This document shows, in pieces, positions 26,376 through 34,201 of a stretch of 44,622 bases of DNA. Both the position numbers and the translations under genes were made by a program. Numbering within the stretch: the stretch's first letter is position 1; every line of letters begins with the position of its first letter. Location of the stretch: the NCBI GenBank assembly GCA_021463145.1, contig JAJTWZ010000036.1, forward strand, positions 1 to 44,622. Direction: 5' to 3'. This DNA comes from Blastocatellia bacterium. GTDB taxonomy: Bacteria > Acidobacteriota > Blastocatellia > UBA7656 > JADIYM01. Under the pieces are notes generated by a model. It was not told where the DNA came from, did no database searches, and worked only from the letters and a program-made list of their open reading frames with translations.

Positions 26376-28517
26376 TTACTTCCGGAAAACCGAGTCCGGA
26401 ATCGGAACGTTCGTTTTCACGTCCCGGGTCGTCAGCACCAGGTTGCCGTTGCCGACGTTCGAGATTGTCACCTTGAACGGAATCATCAGACCGCCGACCG
26501 GCCTGTAATCGGCAAACGTGGAAGTCGACGGGGTTCCCGAGTTCGTCGTGTCGTCCCATTCGATCGAATCGCGGCGAAGCTGCAGGAAAGTCGTCGTCGA
26601 GTAGTAGTCGGTTACGACGTTGCCGCTCGGCATCGTCTTCACGACGACGTAGCAGTCTTCGTCGCCCACCTTCTGGATTCGCGCGACCACCACCTTCGTG
26701 AAAAGCGATTTCCATTCGAGCGGCTCGTAGAAATTCGACTCGACCTTGGTATCCTCGAGCTTCTTGCCCGAAAGCGTCGACTCGGGCGCGAAGCTGATCA
26801 GTTCGCCACCCGCCGTGCCATCGAAGTAGCTCCGAATGGTGGCGATCGTGCGGCCGAACGCCACGATCTTCAGATCCGAAGCCGCCATTGCAGGCGCTTT
26901 CTGCCAGACGGTTCCGACACCAGTCAGGCCCTGACTCTCGAGGTCGACGTCGATAGTTGCTTCCATCGACGTGCGCGAACGGATCGCGGCTTCGCCACCC
27001 AACGCCGCGACGTGCTTCGCCTGGAGCTCTTCAACCGTAATGCCGACGGGCTTTTCGGCGATGCGAGTGAAGTCGAAGTTCCCCTGCGGCTGCTTAATGG
27101 CGAATCCGGTCACGGCGCTCGTCGAGTCGCGCTTGAACGTTATCTCGAAGGACGGGGGCAGGTTTGCAAGCGAGTAGACATCCTTGGAAATCGGAACCAG
27201 GGCGTACGGAGGCTGCCCCGGCACTACGAGCGAGATCTTTCCGTCGACCTTCTCGACCGTAACGCGGCCATTGCCGCCAGGACCGGCGAACGACCCCATC
27301 AGGTCCTCGCTCACTGGTCCGGCTGGCGTCACAGCGGGGGCGGCCGGATCCGCCGGCCCGGCCGCGACTTCTCCGGGCTTTCCAGTGAATGCCGACCAGA
27401 CCTTCTCCATCGCGAACGCTCCGAGAGGCGACGACGTCACGTTCGTCAGGAGCACGAAGCCGAGCCTCTGGTCCGGCATGAACGCCACCTGAGCGTTGAA
27501 TCCGTCGATGTTACCTCCGTGCTCGACGACCTTGTGGCCGTGCCAGTCGTGGAGGAACCAGCCCAGGCCGTATGCCGATGTTCCGCCTATCTTGATCTGC
27601 GGCGTCGTGAGCTGCTCGAATCCCTTCTCCGATACTAGCCTCTTGCCGTTGTAGACGCCGCCTCCGAGCATCAGGCGCAGCCACTCGGCCATCTCCCTGG
27701 CGCTGGAGTAGATTCCGCCCGCGGCCGCCATGGCCTCGATGTCGCGCACGGGAAGGTTCTTGAGCACCTTAGTCGTGTGGTTGTAACTGTAGCCCGAAGC
27801 GTGGTCCTTCGATTCCTGCATAGCCTTCGCAGTCCACACGGAACGCGTCATCGCGAGCGGCCGAAGGATGCGAGAGGTGACGAACGACTCGAACCGAGTG
27901 TTCTCCGCGCGGGCGACGATCTGCCCGGCGGCAAGGAACATGACGTTCTGATACTGGAACTTCTCGCCCAGCTTTGCCGTCGGCTTGGCCCGCGCGGCTA
28001 CCTCGATGATCTCGTCGCGCGTGAGCTTGCCGGTGATCCAGGGAAGATCCGTCCTGTTGAGCCCGGAGCGATGCGAGAGCAGGTCACGTATCGTGATCTT
28101 CGCGTCGGCCTCGGCGTCCTGCAGCTTGAAGAAGGGAAGGTATTTACGGGGTGCGTCATCGAGCGACAGCTTCCCGTCGTCGGCAGACATTACGACCGAC
28201 ATTGCGGTGAATGCTTTCGTCGACGATCCGATCGCGTACAGCGTGTAAGGCGTCGCGGCGAGATTCTTATCTACGTTCCGGAGCCCGAAGCCCTTCATGT
28301 AAATGATCCGATCGTCCTTTACGATCGCGATCGATGCGCCGGGGATCCCGAGTTCTTTCCGTTTCGCATCGATGGCTTCCTCGACCGCAGCCAGTTCCGT
28401 CTTGTAGGACGGGAGGACTTCTCCCGCCTTTGCCTCCGTCTGGGCGCGAACCGGGATTGGACCAGCAGCCGGCGCCACCAGAAGCACCAGGAGGAGCGGC
28501 AAGAGCACACGTTTCAT
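26376..28517 (-). CDS. Exported serine beta-lactamase-fold hydrolase with C-terminal LolA-like domain
   Basis: A 713-residue secreted protein. A signal peptide (residues 1-25, ending VRAQ) is followed by a class C beta-lactamase/penicillin-binding fold at about 35-390, with S98-S-T-K101, Y189-Q-N191 and H333-G-G335. A beta-rich segment at about 410-490 resembles the DUF3471 domain that often follows such folds. The last 220 residues (AKHVAALGGEAAIRSRTSME to the end, with VGGLMIPFKV) look like the outer-membrane lipoprotein-sorting/LolA-like domains common in Acidobacteria. The start is the ATG at 28517, giving a clean signal peptide with GGAG 10 bases upstream; the frame upstream to 28679 is not protein-like. 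It is probably an esterase, peptidase or D-aminopeptidase rather than a resistance enzyme. Confidence 0.88.
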   Translation of the reverse strand: MKRVLLPLLLVLLVAPAAGPIPVRAQTEAKAGEVLPSYKTELAAVEEAIDAKRKELGIPGASIAIVKDDRIIYMKGFGLRNVDKNLAATPYTLYAIGSSTKAFTAMSVVMSADDGKLSLDDAPRKYLPFFKLQDAEADAKITIRDLLSHRSGLNRTDLPWITGKLTRDEIIEVAARAKPTAKLGEKFQYQNVMFLAAGQIVARAENTRFESFVTSRILRPLAMTRSVWTAKAMQESKDHASGYSYNHTTKVLKNLPVRDIEAMAAAGGIYSSAREMAEWLRLMLGGGVYNGKRLVSEKGFEQLTTPQIKIGGTSAYGLGWFLHDWHGHKVVEHGGNIDGFNAQVAFMPDQRLGFVLLTNVTSSPLGAFAMEKVWSAFTGKPGEVAAGPADPAAPAVTPAGPVSEDLMGSFAGPGGNGRVTVEKVDGKISLVVPGQPPYALVPISKDVYSLANLPPSFEITFKRDSTSAVTGFAIKQPQGNFDFTRIAEKPVGITVEELQAKHVAALGGEAAIRSRTSMEATIDVDLESQGLTGVGTVWQKAPAMAASDLKIVAFGRTIATIRSYFDGTAGGELISFAPESTLSGKKLEDTKVESNFYEPLEWKSLFTKVVVARIQKVGDEDCYVVVKTMPSGNVVTDYYSTTTFLQLRRDSIEWDDTTNSGTPSTSTFADYRPVGGLMIPFKVTISNVGNGNLVLTTRDVKTNVPIPDSVFRK

Positions 28518-28791
28518 CGAGATAGTCTCCGGATTTGGAATGGGAAGCCCGATCGGATACGAGGATATGCGCCCGGAGGGTTCCCTGAAAGCCCTGGCCG
28601 GCCGTCGCCGGACCGTTGACCGGGGCGGCCACGCCTGTCCGGTCTCCCGTCGCCCGTAATCCCCGGTTCCATTTTTCACAATGCAAGACTATCGCAAGAT
28701 TCGTGCTCCGGAATCTGGTGTATAACCCAGACTTCGTTCAATTGGCTCTCGAGCCGGACGAAAGAACCTACATAGCCTTGCAGGAGTATCA

Positions 28792-29274
28792 GTGAAGCCA
28801 TTCGCACTTTTTTCTGTCGCCCTCGCGGTTCTTGGCCTCGGCGCCCCGGCCGCCGCATTCGCTCGCGCGAGTGAAACGGCTGTAACGCCTTCCGTGGAGG
28901 TTTCCGCGCCAATTGTCGATGTCTTCGAGGAGGGCGACTGCCGTCTGCGGCTCGTCGCGCTACCGTCGGCCGACCTCGAAACAACGCAGGTTACGCTCGT
29001 CTACGAGGACCGCTCCTCCCGCACCATCCGCGCCGTCACGGTCAACCCCGAGGTTGCGGCGTCGACGGCCGACGAGCGATTCAATGCGTTCCTCGCCGCC
29101 ATGGACGAGGATTTCAAGTCTTACGTGCGCGCGACTCTCGCGGACCGGTTGCTGCACCTCGCATCCGACGCCTCCGTCGCGGATCGTGCCGCGGCCGCAG
29201 TTTTCTTCGGTTCGCCGGCGCTCCGGACTGCTTCGGTTCGCCGGGTGAGCGCGATCGAGTCTTCCGCCGAGTAG
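28792..29274 (+). CDS. Small exported protein of unknown function
   Basis: A 160-residue protein with a clear signal peptide (KPFALFSVALAVLGLGAPAA, cleavage near AFARA). The mature part is acidic and probably beta then alpha (CRLRLVALPSADLETTQVTL, DERFNAFLAAMDEDFKSYVR). It has a single cysteine after the signal and no recognised domain. The GTG start has AGGAG 7 bases upstream. It is monocistronic by appearance, being followed by a strong terminator at 29305-29340. It is divergent from the beta-lactamase-fold gene. I do not recognise the family. Confidence 0.7.
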   Translation: MKPFALFSVALAVLGLGAPAAAFARASETAVTPSVEVSAPIVDVFEEGDCRLRLVALPSADLETTQVTLVYEDRSSRTIRAVTVNPEVAASTADERFNAFLAAMDEDFKSYVRATLADRLLHLASDASVADRAAAAVFFGSPALRTASVRRVSAIESSAE

Positions 29275-29304
29275 TCCATCGCCCGAGACGGCCGGCTCCC
29301 GATC

Positions 29305-29340
29305 GAGCGCCAGGAATCTGTTATTCTTGGCGCTCTTTCT
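29305..29340 (+). terminator. Rho-independent terminator after the exported protein gene
   Basis: GAGCGCCAGGAAT (29305-29317) pairs with ATTCTTGGCGCTC (29323-29335). This is a 13-bp stem with one G-U pair and a CTGTT loop, followed by TTTCT. It lies 30 bases after the stop of the small exported protein and 19 bases before lolC, so it either ends the first transcript or attenuates read-through into lolCD. Confidence 0.82.
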
Positions 29341-29358
29341 GCGTCTCACGGGATTTAA

Positions 29359-30603
29359 ATGCCGTTCGAACTGCTCGTTGCGATCCGCTACCTTAGATCG
29401 CGGCGAAAACAGGTGGTCCTCTCCGTCATTACCGCCATCGCGGTAGGCGCCGTCGCGGTCGGTGTTGCTGCACTCATCCTCGTGATGGCGCTCATGACCG
29501 GATTTCGCGAGGACATGCAGTCGAAGATCCTCGCAGGCACTGCGCACCTCAACCTCGTGCGCCGCGACGGCCTGCCCATCCGCGATTACCGATCCGTCGT
29601 AGCCGAGCTCTCCAAAGTCCCCCACGTCACCAGCGCGACGCCGACTCTCTATCAGACCGTGCTGTTGCAGGGAACGGGTGGCGCCACCGGTGCGGTCCTG
29701 AAGGGCGCCGAGGTCGACGACCCCAATCACACGAGCGAAGTCGTCCGCATGATGTCGGAAGGAGACGTCTCGGCACTCGATTCGACGGTGGACGGCCCCG
29801 GAGGCGAACCGATCGACTCCGTCGTCCTCGGCAAGGACCTCGCGGACGAGATCGGCGTAAAGGTCGGAGATACGGCGACGGCTCTGATTCCGGGCGCCGA
29901 CGTGGTCGGCAACCGCATCGTCCCGCGGGCTAAGGATCTCCGCGTCGTCGGGATCTTCTCGTCTGGACTCTACGACTACGACTCTCGGTGGGCTTACGTA
30001 TCGCTCGACGCAGCCCGCCGGATTACCGGCGACAGCGAAGTCGTCCAGATCGTGCAGATGCAGGTCGACGACATTCACGCTGTAAAAGCTATCGCCGCAG
30101 ACGTGCTCGCGCGAACCGGCGACGCGTACACGACGAAGGACTGGCAGGAACTCAACGAACCCCTCTACGCCGCGCTTTCCCTGGAGCGGCTGGGCTTCCT
30201 CGTCGTCCTCGTCGTCGTCGTGACAATTGCGTCCCTCAACATAATCACGCTCCTGACGCTGATGGTCATGGAGAAGACCGTCGACATCGGCATCCTCAAG
30301 ACGATGGGCGCGACCGATGGGGCTATCATGCGGATCTTCGTGTTCCAGGGTGTGGCCATTGGCGCGGTCGGCGCCGCACTCGGCATCCTGATCGGAGCCG
30401 GACTCGTCTGGTACTTCAATGCCTACGAGGTCATCAGGCTGCCCGCCGACGTCTATTCGATCAGCCACGTGACCTTCCGGCTGCGGGTGGTCGACGTGCT
30501 GACGGTCGGAATCTCGACCGTCGTCATCAGTCTCGTCTCGACGATATACCCCGCCCGGTCGGCGGCGCGTCTCGACCCGGTGGAGGCGCTCCGCCATGCC
30601 TGA
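29359..30603 (+). CDS. lolC: Lipoprotein-releasing ABC transporter permease LolC/LolE-like
   Basis: A 414-residue inner-membrane permease that frees lipoproteins for delivery to the outer membrane. It starts MPFELLVAIRYLRSRRKQ, the typical LolC/E opening. There is a first helix at about 22-48, the GFREDMQSKILAGTAHLNL motif, a periplasmic MacB-like domain to about 270, and three C-terminal helices with MEKTVDIGILKTMGATDGAI. Only one permease gene is present, so the complex may be a homodimer with LolD, as in many non-enteric bacteria. It overlaps lolD by 8 bases. No strong ribosome-binding site is seen before the ATG. Confidence 0.92.
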   Translation: MPFELLVAIRYLRSRRKQVVLSVITAIAVGAVAVGVAALILVMALMTGFREDMQSKILAGTAHLNLVRRDGLPIRDYRSVVAELSKVPHVTSATPTLYQTVLLQGTGGATGAVLKGAEVDDPNHTSEVVRMMSEGDVSALDSTVDGPGGEPIDSVVLGKDLADEIGVKVGDTATALIPGADVVGNRIVPRAKDLRVVGIFSSGLYDYDSRWAYVSLDAARRITGDSEVVQIVQMQVDDIHAVKAIAADVLARTGDAYTTKDWQELNEPLYAALSLERLGFLVVLVVVVTIASLNIITLLTLMVMEKTVDIGILKTMGATDGAIMRIFVFQGVAIGAVGAALGILIGAGLVWYFNAYEVIRLPADVYSISHVTFRLRVVDVLTVGISTVVISLVSTIYPARSAARLDPVEALRHA

Positions 30604-31288
30604 GGCCGTCAACATTCCGCTTGTCCGCGCCTCGGGAATCGCGAAGACATACGGTTCGGGAGAGCGCGCCGTCCGCGTCTTCGAGAACCTCGATCTCGAA
30701 GTGATGTCCGGCGAACGCATTGCGATCGTGGGCCCGTCCGGTTCCGGTAAGTCGTCGCTTCTCCACATTCTGGGCGCACTGGATCGTCCGACGTCGGGCC
30801 GTATCGAGATCGACGGCGACGACGTTGCCGCGCTTTCCGACGCCGAGCGCGCGAGGTTTCGCAACCGCACGGTCGGTTTCGTCTACCAGTTCCATCGATT
30901 GCTGCCCGAATTCACCGCGCTCGAGAACGCGATGATGCCGCTTCTCGTCGCTGGCCAGAAGGCCCGCGTTGCCCGTCCGCGCGCCCTGGAACTGCTCGAA
31001 CGCGTCGGCCTCGAGAAGCGCGTCGACCACCGGCCAGGCGAACTCTCCGGCGGCGAAGCCCAACGCGTGGCGCTTGCACGCGCGCTCGTCCAGCGCCCTC
31101 GAGTACTTCTCGCCGACGAGCCGACCGGCAACCTCGACCATCGAACCGGGGATTCGATTCACGCCATGCTACACTCCGTCCATGAGAGCGAAGCTCTGAC
31201 CTCGATCATCGTCACGCACAACGAACGGCTCGCTGCCCTCTGCGACAGGGTTCTGCTTCTCGACGACGGCCGCCTCGTTGCTTCGTGA
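30596..31288 (+). CDS. lolD: Lipoprotein-releasing ABC transporter ATPase LolD
   Basis: A 230-residue ATPase partner of LolC. Walker [10 protein letters not shown] is at 46-54, the LolD-type stretch FVYQFHRLLPEFTALENAMMP follows, then signature LSGGEAQRVALARAL, Walker [13 protein letters not shown] and the switch His in VTHNE. The Q-loop and 'HRLLPEFTALENVMMP'-like text distinguish LolD from the MacB ATPase at 19280. Its ATG overlaps the end of lolC by 8 bases. clpC begins 39 bases downstream. Confidence 0.94.
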   Translation: MPEAVNIPLVRASGIAKTYGSGERAVRVFENLDLEVMSGERIAIVGPSGSGKSSLLHILGALDRPTSGRIEIDGDDVAALSDAERARFRNRTVGFVYQFHRLLPEFTALENAMMPLLVAGQKARVARPRALELLERVGLEKRVDHRPGELSGGEAQRVALARALVQRPRVLLADEPTGNLDHRTGDSIHAMLHSVHESEALTSIIVTHNERLAALCDRVLLLDDGRLVAS

Positions 31289-31327
31289 CGGTGGAACTGG
31301 ATCGATCACGCGAACACTGAGGGCTGG

Positions 31328-33742
31328 ATGTTCGAGCGCTACACGGAAAAGGCACGGCGGGTCATCTTCTTCGCACGATACGAAGCGAGCCAGTTCGGCG
31401 CGTCGGCCATCGAAGCGGAGCACATCCTGCTCGGCCTGTTGCGCGAGGACAAGGGCCTCACGAATCGCTTCTTCCCCCGTCCTCAGGGCTCGATCGAGTC
31501 GATCCGAAAGGAGATCGAAGGCCGAACCGTCGTTCGCGAGAAAATCTCTACCTCGGTCGACCTCCCTCTTTCCGCGGTCGCAAAGCGAGTCCTCAGCTAT
31601 GCCCAGGAGGAGTCCGAACGGCTGCAGCATCGCTATATCGGTACCGAGCACCTCCTGCTCGGCCTCCTTCGCGAGGAAAAATCCCTCGCCGCCGAGATTC
31701 TCTACGAACGGGGCCTGCGCCTGAACCAGATTCGCGACGAGCTCGGCCGGTCTACGGCTACCGAACGTCAGGCAATTCAGAAGAAGGAAACGCCACATCT
31801 CACCGAGTTCAGCCGCGACCTGACGGAAGCGGCATCGCAGAATCAGCTCGACCCGCTCATCGGACGCGAGCACGAGATCGAACGCCTCGTGCAGATCCTT
31901 TGCCGGCGGACCAAGAACAACCCGGTTCTCATCGGCGAGCCCGGCGTCGGAAAGACCGCCATAGTCGAGGGTCTCGCCCAGCGCATAGTCAACGACGCGG
32001 TGCCGACCTTCCTGGCCGGCAAGCGGATTCTCGCGCTGGATCTGTCGCTCGTTGTCGCCGGAACGAAGTACCGCGGCCAGTTCGAAGAGCGGCTGAAGAC
32101 CATCATGCGCGAGCTCGTCGAGAACCCGCAGTTCATCGTCTTCATCGACGAGCTCCACACCCTGGTGGGCGCCGGATCCGCCGAGGGCTCGCTCGACGCG
32201 GCAAATATCCTCAAGCCCGCGCTTTCGCGCGGCGAGCTTCAATGCATCGGGGCGACGACGCCCGCCGAATTCAGGAAGACGATCGAAAAGGACCGCTCAC
32301 TCGAGCGCCGTTTCCAGGCCATCAAGGTTCCGCCCCCGAACGAGGATGAAGCGATCCTCATCATCGAAGGCATCAAGGAACGCTACGAGGCCTTCCACGG
32401 AGTCACGTACACGCAGGACGCCGTCGAAGCCGCCGTGTACCACTCGAGCCGTTACATTCCCGACCGCTTCCTGCCGGACAAGGCAATCGACATCATCGAC
32501 GAGGCTGGAGCGCGCGTGAAGCTGCGCGAGGCCGCCACGCCGACCGAACTGGACGAGATTCAGCGGCGGCTCGACATCCTGGCCGGAAGACGCGAGCAGG
32601 CGCTCGCCGACCACAACTCGGACCGCGCGCAGGGTTTCATCAAGGAAGAGGAAAGGCTGCGGATCCGGAAGGACACGCTCTATCAGCAGACTCTGGTCGA
32701 AGTCGGCAAGGACGACATCGAGGAGGTCGTCGCGCGCTGGACCGGCATCCCGATGAGCTCGCTCAAGGAGGAAGAACTGGAGAAGTTGCTCCGGATCGAG
32801 CAGGAGCTCCATACGAAGGTCATCAGCCAGGATCGCGCCATCTCGGCGCTCGCCCGTGCGATTCGCCGCTCGCGGGCCGGGCTCAAGAACCCGAACCGGC
32901 CTGTCGGCAGCTTCCTGTTCCTTGGACCGACCGGCGTCGGCAAGACGGAAGTCGCTCGCTGTCTCGCGGAGTTCCTGTTCGGGAGCGAACGGTCGCTGGT
33001 CCGCTTCGATATGTCCGAATTCATGGAGAAACACGCGGTTTCCAAGCTGATCGGCTCGCCACCAGGCTACGTCGGGCACGAGGAAGGCGGCCAGCTTACG
33101 GAGCGCATCAAGCGCAACCCGTATTCGGTGCTCCTCCTCGACGAGATCGAGAAGGCCCACCCGGATATCTTCAACATCCTGCTGCAGGTCTTCGAGGATG
33201 GACAGCTATCGGATTCGCTCGGCAACACGATAGATTTCAAGAACGCGATCATCGTGATGACGTCGAACATCGGGGCGCGATTCATCCAGAAACGCGGTCA
33301 TCTGGGCTTCCAGGCCTCCGAGAAGTTCGCGGTCGACAAGATGGAAGAGTCGGTAATGGCGTCGGTAAAGCAGACGTTCAATCCGGAGTTCATCAACCGC
33401 CTGGACGAGATCATCGTTTTCGAACCGCTCTCCGAGACCGACCTGCTCAACGTCGTTTCCCTGCTCGTCGAGCAGATCAACAAGACCATCGAGCGCAGAA
33501 GGATCCGGATTCAGCTCACGGACGACGCAAAGCGCTGGATCGTCGACAAAACGTGTGTGGACCGCAGTTACGGCGCGCGACCGCTCCGCCGGGCCCTCCA
33601 GCGCTATGTCGAGGATCCGCTGTCGGAGGCGCTCATCCAGGGACAGTTCAGCGATACGGACCGGGTCGAGGTCTACCTGGAAGGAGACCGGCTCCAGCAC
33701 CGGCCACTCGGCGTTCCCGAAGACGACGCACTGCTCGTCTGA
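31328..33742 (+). CDS. clpC: AAA+ unfoldase ClpC (Clp protease ATP-binding subunit)
   Basis: An 804-residue cytoplasmic unfoldase that feeds proteins to ClpP. It has two N-terminal Clp repeats (1-145: [35 protein letters not shown]) and a first ATPase with Walker A GEPGVGKT (203-210). A short middle domain with a UVR-like helix pair (about 410-460) is typical of ClpC rather than ClpB. The second ATPase has Walker A GPTGVGKT (533-540), and a HLGF loop that docks on ClpP lies in the large subunit region. It starts 39 bases after lolD and probably shares its transcript. ClpP and the McsB/CtsR regulators of Bacillus-type clpC operons are absent here. Confidence 0.94.
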   Translation: MFERYTEKARRVIFFARYEASQFGASAIEAEHILLGLLREDKGLTNRFFPRPQGSIESIRKEIEGRTVVREKISTSVDLPLSAVAKRVLSYAQEESERLQHRYIGTEHLLLGLLREEKSLAAEILYERGLRLNQIRDELGRSTATERQAIQKKETPHLTEFSRDLTEAASQNQLDPLIGREHEIERLVQILCRRTKNNPVLIGEPGVGKTAIVEGLAQRIVNDAVPTFLAGKRILALDLSLVVAGTKYRGQFEERLKTIMRELVENPQFIVFIDELHTLVGAGSAEGSLDAANILKPALSRGELQCIGATTPAEFRKTIEKDRSLERRFQAIKVPPPNEDEAILIIEGIKERYEAFHGVTYTQDAVEAAVYHSSRYIPDRFLPDKAIDIIDEAGARVKLREAATPTELDEIQRRLDILAGRREQALADHNSDRAQGFIKEEERLRIRKDTLYQQTLVEVGKDDIEEVVARWTGIPMSSLKEEELEKLLRIEQELHTKVISQDRAISALARAIRRSRAGLKNPNRPVGSFLFLGPTGVGKTEVARCLAEFLFGSERSLVRFDMSEFMEKHAVSKLIGSPPGYVGHEEGGQLTERIKRNPYSVLLLDEIEKAHPDIFNILLQVFEDGQLSDSLGNTIDFKNAIIVMTSNIGARFIQKRGHLGFQASEKFAVDKMEESVMASVKQTFNPEFINRLDEIIVFEPLSETDLLNVVSLLVEQINKTIERRRIRIQLTDDAKRWIVDKTCVDRSYGARPLRRALQRYVEDPLSEALIQGQFSDTDRVEVYLEGDRLQHRPLGVPEDDALLV

Positions 33743-34078
33743 AGCTCCCGCGCCCTCGAGTGAGGCGTGAAGCGTCGCGTTCATTCGAGGCGTACCGTTG
33801 CGGATTTCACCCGCAGCGCTCCCGCGCCGATCTGCTCGGTGCGCGCCGTTGCCAATTGTGTCTCCATAATGGGGCGGCATTCGGCTTCGAAGTCACGAGC
33901 GGAGCTATCGCATAACGGTCGAAAGCAGCGCCATCGCGATGCAGGTGAAAGCGGCGCTTCGCGCAAGGACGCGAAGCGATCGCCGTTGTCCGGAGGGCGC
34001 GATTCGTGTGCCTGCGAGGTGAGGAATCGCAACCGCATCCGTGGCTCGAAGTTCATGATAAATGAGCGGTTGCGGTCC
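33743..34078. other. Non-coding region between clpC and the bamA promoter
   Basis: No gene is recognised in these 336 bases; the frame that continues into bamA is Arg/Ser-rich and unlike a signal peptide. A perfect 9-bp stem (CGCTTCGCG at 33955-33963 with CGCGAAGCG at 33970-33978, loop CAAGGA) lies in the middle without a T-run. CTCGAGTGA near 33754 can pair with TCATTCGAG near 33779 and could help end the clpC transcript. Otherwise nothing is seen. Confidence 0.45.
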
Positions 34079-34108
34079 TTGGCGACGCTTCGAGCGCTTT
34101 GGTATACT
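34079..34108 (+). promoter_or_regulatory. Sigma-70-type promoter for the bamA operon
   Basis: TTGGCG (34079-34084) and TATACT (34103-34108) are spaced by 18 bases. The -10 differs from TATAAT at one position and the -35 from TTGACA at two. Transcription would begin near 34115, giving a leader of about 85 bases before bamA. The region just before it contains the only AT-rich patch of this intergenic space. Confidence 0.6.
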
Positions 34109-34201
34109 CCGCAGTCTTTGTGCGGACGCGGCATTCGGCCCGGGCTGTTTTTCACGCGCGTCTTCAGAACATTTCCTCTGCAGGGAGTTGTGGATCCTCA
34201 T

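Noticed and set aside
26376-28517. Antibiotic-resistance beta-lactamase
   Set aside because: The fold is shared by many esterases and peptidases; the long extra C-terminal domains and lack of resistance context argue against it.
28960-30870. A 636-codon minus-strand open frame opposite the exported protein, lolC and lolD
   Set aside because: It mirrors strongly recognisable plus-strand genes; its composition (Asp/Arg/Val-rich, no domain) is what the antisense of GC-rich coding sequence gives.
33767-34201. Upstream extension of BamA to an ATG at 33767
   Set aside because: It would place a good sigma-70 promoter and a non-protein-like Arg/Ser stretch inside the gene and bury the signal peptide.
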